Positions 12,001-24,000 of a DNA stretch of 64,000 nt are shown one piece after another. The notes under the pieces are model-generated. The model ran no database searches, was not told the origin of the DNA, and saw nothing but the letters and a program-made list of their open reading frames with translations. Every line of letters begins with the position of its first letter. The first letter of the stretch is position 1. The stretch spans positions 8,812,623 through 8,876,622 of the forward strand of contig NC_092359.1 in NCBI RefSeq assembly GCF_030848805.1, in the 5' to 3' direction. The position numbers and the translations under genes are program-made. The DNA comes from Temnothorax longispinosus (taxonomy: Eukaryota; Arthropoda; Insecta; Hymenoptera; Formicidae).

Positions 12001-15000
12001 TGCGTCAAGATGCGTCTCGTGACGAGGAAAAATCTCTAGTCTCCCTGATTTGGATTGCAAGAAAATTAAAGTACGCATAGTATATCGGCTCTATGCAAAA
12101 ATATAAATTTTTAGCAATGTTTACTTAAACTCTGATAAGCCTTTGCGCGAATGAAAAACAGCTATTATATCATATCGATTGTCACGCATGATATGTATCG
12201 GGCCTTACAAATATCTCTGCTAACAGTTCGAGAATCGTATTTATGAGTAAAGATGTCGAAAAGCAATTTTGATCAGTTCACTGTATATGAAAATATGATG
12301 GCATCTCGTTACGCTTATTACACACGTCGCGATAGATATTAGCCAAAGAAATGATCCCAAATTATCGCGCGAATAGTCTTGCGAAAGACACGGTTCCGAG
12401 GAGAAGCGATGCTGGCTTCAATAACGTGTGTAATCATGATAATCGATGGGACTTCAGGGGTGCATGAAGGAGGGAGGAGACATAAGAGACGGGAGGCGAA
12501 GAGAGGAGGGGAAAATTTACTTACCCAGACTCGCAGCTTGACTGGCGGCCACGCTGAGTGTACCGAGGCTGCTGTGAGGGTACGGGGACGGGGGTGGCGC
12601 CGAGGCTGGTGTGTGGCCCCCGAAGCCAGGCGCTGAGCTCCCCCGGCCCAGAATAGCGTAAGCCGAGGGCAAATGGGGGGCCCCCAGGCCATAACCACCC
12701 GGCATCCCGCCGAAGAGCGACGACGCTGCGCTGTCGCCTCGAGGCCAGTATGCTAAAATTAAAATCGAGGAGATCGTTATGAATGGGCGCAAACCCGCGA
12801 ATTTGGCGCGCACCCCTTACGTAAGCCCCGCGCGTCGATGAGTGACGCTCGAGCCAGCAACAACGCTGTCTCGAGGGATCGCGTTGATGTTCGAAGCAAA
12901 AATAAAGTCAATGAAAACGAGTGTTGTCTGCCTTAGATATGACTTTCGATATTAATAGAATAAAAACGTCAATTTCGAATTGTCGATTTTTACTTTATCG
13001 CAAAGACAACCATTTACAGTATTTATATATTTAATTTTTATATCAGTGTGAATAGCTTTTATTTTATTATTTATATTTATTTATTTTCATATAAGAAGAC
13101 TTTTCTTTGTAAGTCGCAAAACTCAGTTCAAACAGCCCTATTCGCTATGACGCGACACACTCATGCTTTGTGGAATCTAATTCTGTTACTCTATTCGCAA
13201 TCATGACCCCTTTGATTTTGTGGTACTGGACGCGAACAGTGCGACAACTGTTTTGCATAGACTCATATCGATGCCTACCATAGCGTGCCTACCGTATTGC
13301 AATATCGAGGCCCGCCCGCGGCGATTTGAGTAAATTAATTAATTACCCGAGAGCAACGTGTATGTCATTTGTTTACGTCATAATGCCGCACGTTAGAGTA
13401 ATAACGCTAATTTATCGTGCTCTATCGTGCAACGGAATACATTTGCGCGCTCGCGGAAAAATCGTGTCGGTGAACCGAGGCGGACGCGCACGTGAATCTC
13501 ACGCGCGATGAATAAATACGTCGCTCATTGGGAAATGATTTCGTTACAAATGCACCGTGAATGTTTGCGAAGAGCTCGAGATTGTTAAACACGTCGCGAT
13601 AATTTTGCAAAATGTTATAATATTACCGCGCCGGTATGGTATAAATAATATTTTGTATAATATTCGGAACGAGGCGAAAGTATAATATCCGCAACGAGCG
13701 CGAATGCGTTCCCTATCAAATTATAAATTTTTTGCTTATAAATTACTTGCGCAGAGGCGTCCAAATAACCCCGGCTCTCTCGATCTCCTTAACAATCCCC
13801 GCAATTAAAGCCCCCTACCAAATCGCGTTATCGCGTTAACCGTTTTTACGCGCGCTAATAATAACGACAACAAAGCACCCTGTAACTCTGTAACGCAAGA
13901 GCGCATAAATGATGTAATTGAGTAAATCGTGCATGCATGCGTGTTTTAATTTTAGAAATTAAGTGTACGCATCCGGTGCAGGCGCAAGGGAAAATAAATT
14001 CGCGGATGCCAAGAATTTGTTAAGCTGATATCAATCGCACCGACACTAGAGAAACCTAAGTCATTCCTTTAAAAGACTGTAAAAAATCACAAAAACTATA
14101 CATTCGATTAACAAATATAAATCTAAATTGAATTTTCTTCTTGTCGCAAGACAATATTTTATATCCGAGAGAAAGAAAACCATGTTATTTTTTTTTGCAA
14201 AAAGAGAAATAAGAATTCCCATCGCTGAAGAAATGTTGCGATATAATCGCGCAAGCTTTATTTATAGAAATTTGAATTTAATGAGCGAAATGTCGCAAGA
14301 AAAAGAATCCATCTTACGATATTGCGTAAGTTTTGCGGGTGGTTGTACCCGATCGCTCACGTCGTATTCGCACAATTTATTGTTACGAATGCCGGCGCAA
14401 ATGTACCGTTGATTTTCTACGAGTGCGACGGCCTTGAGCAAGGCCGTGGCATTGAAATCCGAGCGCCGCTTTAATTTATACCGGTCGTTGAACTCCGTAC
14501 TCCGGCTTATACGACTGCTTCACCCAGCGCGGAGAGCAGCCATCGCCGCCGTTGGTTGCTGCCGCATAATGGTTTACGTGCATACGCACGTGTTTACAAT
14601 GCACCGCCACGTGAATACGGTGAATGAGACACCGCGGGATCAAAGTTTCATTCGTCATCGATTTTCCACGGTCCTTTAAACGTTCTGTGCGAAAAGCCGA
14701 GGAACGAGCGTCCGATATCTTTATGACACGTTAAAAATTCAATTTTCTTTCCCCCCCCCCCCCCTCTCTCTCTCTCTCATTCATCTTCCCTTTTGAACGG
14801 GGTGTTCAGCGCTGTAAGTAAATCGCGGCCCCAAAGTTGGCGCAGCTCCAAAAAATGTCGATGTGCCAAGAGATCCGGATAACCATGAGAGAGAGAACCG
14901 AATAATATTTGAAAAGGCATCAATCAATATATAGCCGGTACCCTTCGCGCTTTTTAATTCACTAAGGCTTCGTCGTAATTTCATTCACCATCAATTTCCT

Positions 15001-18000
15001 GGATGCTATACACAATACCGTTCGCGTATACCGCCCGGCTTCTGACCTCGATTGTTCCGCGGCGACCCTGCAATAACGCGCGGAACAATTTTCTTTTTCT
15101 TAATGACTTAACGACGAGCGGAAAGAGTCGTATGCCCTCTCCTCTTTAATCTAGATGCTTTAACGGCAATCCATTTATTCGAATAACCGACGACCGGCTA
15201 ACGCATTAACCGTGGCCGCCATTTTCGGAACACATATATATGTTGTTTGATGTAACGTTGCCGTGCCGGAGCTCGTAAAGACAGCCGATAAAATACGCTC
15301 GTTGGAACGTTGAAAGGAGCGGCGACGAGCGCGCTAACGCTTACTCCCATCGTTGCTTTTCCAGTCGACATGAAGCGACGTTAATACATATTCACGTGTG
15401 ACGTGACCCATATATCGTCGAATAGAAATTACATCCGTATATCGATGCGATACGGCGTAAACGGCATCAGCGTCTCGAATAAATCAACCTTTTGTTTAGA
15501 TTGTCGCAAAAAGAGAAGAAAACACGAGATATGAAACGTTAAATCGATAAGTACCGATCAATCGAGTTCAAGAGATTCTTTGCTCCTTCACGTTGAACTT
15601 GTTATGATAACGCCTGTCACTCGATTCATCTTGTATTCATAAAAGTCTTTCCGGTATTTCCAATATTAGAATAGACATCAAAGCACGCATCTATTTATAG
15701 ATTAAATTGCAACAATTTGCGTGATTATAGATTTCCATACCGGAATCTCGCTATCTGCTGTAAATATTAGTTGCTTTCCATTTACGCTCAAGTGATCTGA
15801 GTCACTCAGTTATGTGAGTACTTTATACTCAGTATTTACTTGCTTATTTTGGTGACAAAGCTATATCGCATAATAATACAGGTCCATAGCCTCACTTTTA
15901 ATGTGAGTCTATTAGATTCATTAAAGCACATGGTCTCGATTGTGGATAAAAGCTCAGTTGAATCTCACTTGCCAGCATGCAAAAAGAACGTGCATTTAAC
16001 TGAGTTATGACGTCACAAGTGAGAATTATCTGAGTTTTGATGTAAATGGAAAGCAACTATTGCGTCTGTCGCTTTAGCCTGTTTGATAAATTTATATTTC
16101 CTTACAGTATCATGTTATTATTATTTATATTTAAATCGCATTAAAACTTTATATAACAATATTGTTTTTTTATTTCCCCTATAAGGCTTTAAATAAATCA
16201 TTGTGAATGTAAAGTCTATACTTCTGGTACTACCAATTATCACAACGCGGTTGGTAATTTGCCATAATTAATACTAATGGCTTGTACACAAAATTAAACG
16301 GCATGTCATACATTTCAAGATTTATCTAATCAGCGACGTTTGATGATAATGGCCCATATATTCTCACATATATTCGATATGTGAGTATATTAAAATGTGT
16401 TATCGTCAAATTATAAATCTTACACTAAAAAAAAAGTTTTAATATTTAAAAAGCCTTATTTGAATACTCCTAATAACATATTTACTTAATATAATCACAT
16501 ATTTATTTAGGATTAGATATCTTTACTTATTAAGTAAATATGTTGTTAGGAGTATTCAAATAAGGCTTTTTAAATATTAAAAAAATTTTTTTCAGTGTAT
16601 ATATCTGATTTATACTCGGAGAGAATTTTAATCCTGCGGTAAGACGCGATATTAAACGCAACAAATGCGATATATGCGACATCACTTTTATCTAAATTAT
16701 TATTATTCTGCTATCTATATTAGTTGTTATTTTAGAATAAAACCATAAAGTTCTCTACACATTATTCCTCTAATGTAGAAATAATTGCAATTGAAGCAAT
16801 GTCGATTCTGCTACAACTCACGCGTGTGTCGCGCGGTAGCGGCTTAATTTTTAAAGAACGAAAAAAGCTGCAATGCGTCTAAGATAAGATGCTAGGTACT
16901 TCGAGATGAGAACCGTATCGGACAACATTGCGAGGCTCGCTAGTTCAGAAGCAGATCTCACACGCGCGACACACTTATACGGCGCGAAGCAAATATATAC
17001 GGCTGGAAGAAACTCTCCTAGAATAAGCTGTACTCAAGATTCGAGGAAATGACTCTCTCCGCGGGTTTTAGGCGTAAATCGTAATTGCATCGAGGCGAGA
17101 GGTAGCAGACGAGCATCGTACATTGAACGTTAACGGTACACGCGCGAATACGAACCATTATCCCCGAACGTAATTGCACTGCACTTCGCTCGTGCGCAAC
17201 CTCTCCTTCCCATTACGGCGTCACCGTAGTATCGCCCGGTACCAGCATCCCACAGTTCCACAGCGCGACTGAACGAAACGGAGGCGACTGGGCTGTCTGC
17301 CGACAGCGAGATTTTACATACGCCTTACGTCACTCTCATCAGCGAGAAAGATTCCGAACACGTCACTCCGTGAAGACCTCGAAACGCGCGACCGGATTCT
17401 CTCTCTTTCTCTCTCTGCTCTGTCTTTCTCTGTCTCTCGCTTCTGGGAAAATTCAAGACGGTCGGCAAATTAAATCAAACGTTTTCGCGAAACGTTGAGT
17501 TTAACATTAATTAACTAGCCGTTGAGGAAACGAGCGAAACCAGCTAGGAGGCGAGTTCTCAGGGAACGATTGTGATCGGCCGCGCTTCGTGATCCCTAAT
17601 CCGCCGCCAGTCACGCGCGAACGAAGCGGTCGGAAATGCAGATAAGCCGAAGCCGGCGGCAAGTCGACGTATCTCAGAGGCCGCGGCGATGCGTCACGTC
17701 TATCGATTTGTGATTAAGCATTCGTACGAGCGAGGCGATGGAAGGGGTGAAGATCGCGGAGAAGCGCGGCGGCGGGACGGCGCGGACGACGTCGACGTCG
17801 ACGGCGGCGGGCGCGAGAGCGAAAGAGAGGATCGCGTGGTGGGGTCATCGCCGTCCATCCGGCTGGCACACGTCACCGCCGCCGCCGCCGTCGCCGCCGT
17901 CCACGTTCGTTCGGATGCGACGTGACGCGTCGCGTCGCGACGCTAATTTCCTGTTTTTCGTGCCGCGCTAATGAAGGACTCTCTTTCTCTCCCCCCGTAC

Positions 18001-21000
18001 ATTGTCCCCCCCCCTCCCCCGCTAATCGACAGACTCGAGAGCCTCGAGAGGCTTTTTTTCCCCCCCGACCGCGACCGATGCGACCGATGCAAATCGAGGC
18101 CACTTTGACCTCCCGACCTGCCTTTTTCCGTCTTGAAATTGATATCTGCGTATGGGGGCCGATTTCACAGTCTCCGATTAACTTGATCCTCCGATTAAAC
18201 TCACTCTTCGTCTCTTTCTATAGGGGGACAGTTAGAAAGAGATGCAGAGTGAGTTTAATCGGAGGATCACATTAATCGGAGACTGTGAAATCGGCTCTAG
18301 ACCCGCGTGATATACGTATTTCGTATTTTCTTTTAGAAATTGACTGATGTCGTACAAGAAATATTCTTCTGTAATAATTCTGTATTCGACTTATTCTCTA
18401 CCTGCTGTATCATTCAAATTTTCGTTTAAGTGACTTTCGTATTTCGAAGCGGAGACGCGATGTATCTTCCCGATATGAGAACGAAAGGCCAATTTGTAAA
18501 ACGCTATACAAAGACAGCGGACTGCATTACGAAACTTTTCCCCGAGTCCCGACGACTTTTGCGCGCATCGTCCTGTCGACACTCCATTCGCGAGTTTCAA
18601 GGTAACGCTGTACGGTGCATTTGTCTTCTTTCACATCTGTGGGTCGAAGACATCAGAACAACATGTTTTCGAGAGAAATCGAAGTCAACGGTAAAAAATC
18701 AATTAACACAAGAAATTACTCGCACCGCGCTTTTCGAGACTTCATTGCTTTGTGATACGTTGTATTCCTATATATGTATGGTCATAGAGTAATTAACATT
18801 TTATTTCAATAGAGGACTATACCGGCTTGCCGTAGCGGAAGCAAAGTGGGAAGGACAATCGATAGTTAATACGTCGAGATATAATTTAAACGTATGGTCC
18901 TGGCAGTTTATCCGTGGATATCAGATGCCATAGTAAATTTAACCCCTGCCAATCCAAGCCGGCGAGAATGTCCGACCGGTAGATCGTTGCAGACATCCCG
19001 TCGGCTTAAATCGGAATTGCTCGCCTCCAAAATGTCCACGTTCCGGGGCTTCTAATAAAACCGCAGCGGCGGCCTGCGCTCTCTCTCGCTCTCGTGCGTC
19101 GTTATAATCTTAAATAAGCTAAGCGAGGCTAAAGCTGGAGGCGGCGCGTTTTTAATCCTTTCCCGTTGCATTTACGAGTTGCAGTGCGTGCGGTGGAATT
19201 ATCGAAGCCCGACGAGTATGCAGTTAGTTTAGTTAAATTTAGTCAAGTTTAGAGAAACAAGGCGAGATGGGAAATAATCGGATCGTAATAAATTGATCGA
19301 GAATAGAATTTACTTTAATCGTAAAATCCACATTAAATATGAGTTTGAGCTTAAAATTGGATTTTACAAGCTTCATATTGAGAAACTAAAGGAAACTATT
19401 TTTCTAATTATTCACTTAATAATTGGTCTAATTGCAATTAGTATAAAGCGTTTATAGATATGCGCTTAGTGCTAATTATCTAAGATATTATCCGCTAATA
19501 GCGATAATTGAGGGTAGCGCAAATAATGCAAGAAGATTGGATTCGATCGTCGCTGTAGTAGCTCGATGATTCCAATTCCGTTGCTCGTCACGTTGCTCAG
19601 GACGGTCTGCGAGGAAGGTATCTCGACATGCGGCGGGATATGCACACGCACAGAGCGAGAGAATTCCGACGCGGCAGCGAAACACGCTCCGTGCGCCGCG
19701 GGCTTAAGCGAGATGAAACGAGATGAGAGCGCGGTCGCGCTGCAGCAGCAGCAGCAGCATCTCGGTCGCTCGGGAGAGGAGAGCGTGTTCGTTCGGTCCG
19801 TGAGCCGGGAAAATGGCCGTGTTATTAAATCGATCGGTGCTCCGGCCAGTGGGGAGGGGTCGGAGCCGGGCCTGGGGTTTAGGGCGAGGTGGAGAAGACG
19901 GGGCGAGAGAGCGACGTGCGTATTATAGATATATACGCGGGGCTGATGAGCGCGCGCGGCAGCCGACCGGTGGAAAGGGACCAAGGATTACGAGTGGTGG
20001 CCCTTACTCGCTCCAGAGAAGCGGCCAGACCTGCGTACACCCGATACTTTCGGCGCTTGCTCGCGCGCGGCGAAAACGAGCGGGAATTGAGAGAGCGAAG
20101 CAAAGGGGGAGAAAAAACGAAAAAAGAGAACAAGGTGAGGTCTGCCGATGCAGAAGAAATTAACGCGATTCTTGAATTCTGCTTCGTTTCAGTCGGTAAT
20201 TCTCCTTTGTGCAACTTCAAAATAATATACACAGAATGTACATTGTTTTTAAATTAATCCCGCGATTGATGTTCGCAATGGTCGCGAATCGTTTTAGAAA
20301 AAAAAAAAAAAATTTTTGGAGAGAGAGTACGATTATACAGAAATTCGAACAATCCGAATAGCTGTCTCTTAAAGATGATAACGGAAGCATTACTTTGGTA
20401 GTCAAATACATTTAATTAACCGACAATTCCCTCCACTTAAGTGTATATGTACATACGTACGCGAAGAGAAACCACTCACAGCTGGACGCACTATCGAGAG
20501 CTCCCCGCGATCATTTTACGATGCTAATTCCCTTGATCGACGTTAACGACCCCGTGATTTTCCGCGATAAAAGCGCGACGTAGGAAACACGCGCATTTAC
20601 TCGCTCGTAATTTCCTCGCGGCGCGGCGCGGCGTCGTCGGAACTGAAAATGGCCAAGCGCTACTACTCCCGACCATCGTGGAACAGCGTAACGTAACTTC
20701 TCGTCGCTATTTTCGGGACGCAGAATATACGGCTGGAATTTTTTTCGGTGCACAGGCCCCGACGGCAGGAACGTGCCAGGAAGAAAATAGCCCGGACCAA
20801 CGGCGCGTCGCGTAACGACGCGGATCTTACGGCCTGGAAAGACGACACGACGGCCGGGCAACTTCCACGAAAATCTACCCGCGTCGCTGCCGCGAACACG
20901 TGCATCCTAGGAGTAACAATTAGATATGCTGTGCGCGGAACGACGTGAGATATTCGCCTTGAGATCTTTCAGCGAGAAAACATGCTGGTCATTTAATTTA

Positions 21001-24000
21001 ATTATTTAGTTGAATCAACTTTGTATCACTAATGCCGACAATTAGAAGATATATGTTGAAAGAACAAAGAATTATAATGCAAAATACATCAAATGTTAAA
21101 AAGAAAGATTCGTTACATCTGACTAAGTTAAAAAGCATAATAATTAATATCAAATTATTCGGTAAAAATTATTTCAAGGTACGGAAGATTTTAATATTAA
21201 AATTCTTTTCATGCCACGTCTATATTGACCTCGAATTTACCGAGTATCGCATCGTTGTTTCCCGATTAAACTCACTATCGCTCACCCTGCGCCAAATTTA
21301 ATGCTGTAAAAAATAAAGAATCGAGCGATTTATAGATCATAAATCTCTCCGCGAGCAGATGTTGGAACCTTGTTCCACGTGTGTAATTCCACGGCTGGGG
21401 AAGCAAAGGGTTATAAGTCGCAAACTCGCGCGAAAGTACTGTTCTTATAAAATAAACTATTGCCGGCATCTGTGCGCGAGTGGAATAAATTCACTCGGAA
21501 TCTCGACGGTTGTCTCTCGTATTCCTTCTTCCCCGATATATACATATATATACGTACAACGTTCAATGTACTTATGACGCGGAATAAATTATTCTTTCGC
21601 AAGCTAGCATCCCCTTGCTTATATAAGAAACGAAATATATACACATAGAAATGAAGCTAATCTATAATAATATAATTAATATACAATAAAAAAGTTTTGC
21701 AAAGTTTTTCACCGGTATAAAACAATTCGACACAGACACGTAACTTGAGCTTTCATCGGATAGAGAGTTTTAGTATGCGAAACAAATCGGGAAAACATAA
21801 AGCATAATTTTTCATAAACGTTAATATACTTAAACATCCAAATACGTTATATCAAACCAATTGCAATTAATCAAATACATAGAATTGGTTCCAAGCGAAA
21901 TATAAAGACACTATTGGATTCAATATTGGTTAGCTCATTAAGCAAGATGCAGTATAATTTATCCACTCGGAGCGCGTAACGAGTTTTCACCCGCAAACGT
22001 GCGGCACAAAATATCGCGCCTCTAGTAGTGCATTATTTCGCGCGTCACGAGCAAAATCCGCTTTGCCGAACGAGGTCTTAATAAACCGGTCCCCGTCCCC
22101 AATTACGGCTTTGAAACAGCCCGCTCGGACACGCGGCGCTCAAAAATTAATAAAAAATATTTAACGAGACCTTGCGCGCGCGGCGGCCAACTCTGCCGTC
22201 GCGCGTTACGATAATCGCGTTTGTGCCGGATGTGAAAATTGCGATTTTACAACTTCGCCGCTCGACGGCGGGTTATTATTTTCGAAGTCATCTCGGGATC
22301 TCGAGCCGCTCTCTCTCTCTCTCTCCATGTCAAATTCCTCGCCGTCGCGCGTCGCGCCACCGTTGCGTTGCCGCGCGCGCAAGTTTGTTAACGTATCGCG
22401 TTATTATATACGTATACTTGCCGTTCTCCAATGTTTATAACTAGCCGCGTAACTGTAACTCGTGTAATACAATTTACAGCGAAGCGAAACGCATTTCCCG
22501 TCGCATTGGCCGCCGGTAACAAGTTACGACGACGAACAGTCGGGCGACATCAAACATATTAAAATCCGCGGGGGCCCGAGCGATCTCCATCCCTCCCGGA
22601 CTCCGCGGAGTCCGGAGCGAGCGCTTTGACGTTCGTAAAAAAAAAGCCGCAATTACTGCGTTTCGACCTAATACAAAGTCGATACGGAGAAAATCCCGGG
22701 GTCGCGTCCGCCGCCGTTCTCTTTCCACCGCTTTCGCGACGCGGCCTCGTCATTATTTCGGGTCATAACCGTCCAATCCCGATCGAGGGGCGACGATTCC
22801 CACCACCCTCCGCACGGCTCTTTGTGACGAAGAGAGGCCGGCGGATGATCGATCGAGAGATCGGAATGCCGGGACGGGAGAGTAGATAACGACGAGCGAC
22901 GACGACACGATGGCTGGCTCGCCTCCAAATCCGTTTAATTTCGTTTACGGGACGCGAGGAACGGCAACGGCAATCTTGCCGGCTGCCCGTTTACCCAGAA
23001 TCGCGCGGATGCATCGCGATGGGATTGCCGAGATTCGTCGTATTCACGTCGAATCGAACCGACCGCGTTGAGCGATACGCGATCGACGTTTTAACGTCAA
23101 ACAGCTGATTGCACGACGTGGCGATGGAAAAAAAAGCTCATTTCTTGAGAAAACAGAAACATTACATTTATATCGATCGTAACGCTCAACTTTTTCGCCT
23201 TTCGTCCAACGATAATAGATTAAAATATTTAAGTTACGGAAGAATTATTTATTAGACTTTTTTTTAATTACCCCGGTAACTTCTGCGCCTAAAACTCTTA
23301 AATTACTTGCAAGATTCAGAGAATCAAAAAGTTTTATATTACATTTATTTTTATATTCTGAACAAGCAAGACTTCTGCCTTTCATAAAATAATATATCTC
23401 TGAATTTTTTAACTTTTAATCAGTTATTAAACACTTAGTAATGATAATAGTTATTAAATACTTAAAAATACAGAATGTCACGTACAAATATCCGTTAAAT
23501 ATCGAAGAGCTCTCGCGTGACGCATACGTAAAATCTTGTGGAATTTACGCTCGGATCATCGTGGGCGGAAGAGGTCGGTGTTAAGGTGGCCCCAGGCTTA
23601 ACTCGTTTCTGTGCCACCTAATCGCATTACTCTCGTAGCTCGCGTATTTCCTTCTTCGGATATAACCGGGTAAGCCAAACGCGTAAGTTTATTAGCCGTG
23701 ACGTAAACTTGACGAAATTGCAGTTAGGAGAGATCCGCGGAGTTATCGATTCATCGGCGGACGGATGGTCAGGTCGAGGAAAAAGTACGGTCGGGAGAAA
23801 CGGCAGGTGGACGACAGGCCGGACGAAATTGGAGAAGAAAATAGATTACTCGGCGATTCGTGCGCTCGTCGCGCAGCCGCGAACGGGAAAGATATGCAGT
23901 GTGACGCACGAAACGATATTTCGTACGTGAATTGTATAACATCAGCAAACTGCCGAGGTGTTCATTTCTCGCTGCGACTTAATTGCTCGCAAATTCGACG

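Noticed and set aside
19472..20257. Overlapping frames on both strands near 19.5-20.2 kb
   Set aside because: Frames are open on both strands at once because of GC-rich composition; the CAG run near 19742-19758 gives a short poly-Gln in one frame, but nothing else supports coding.
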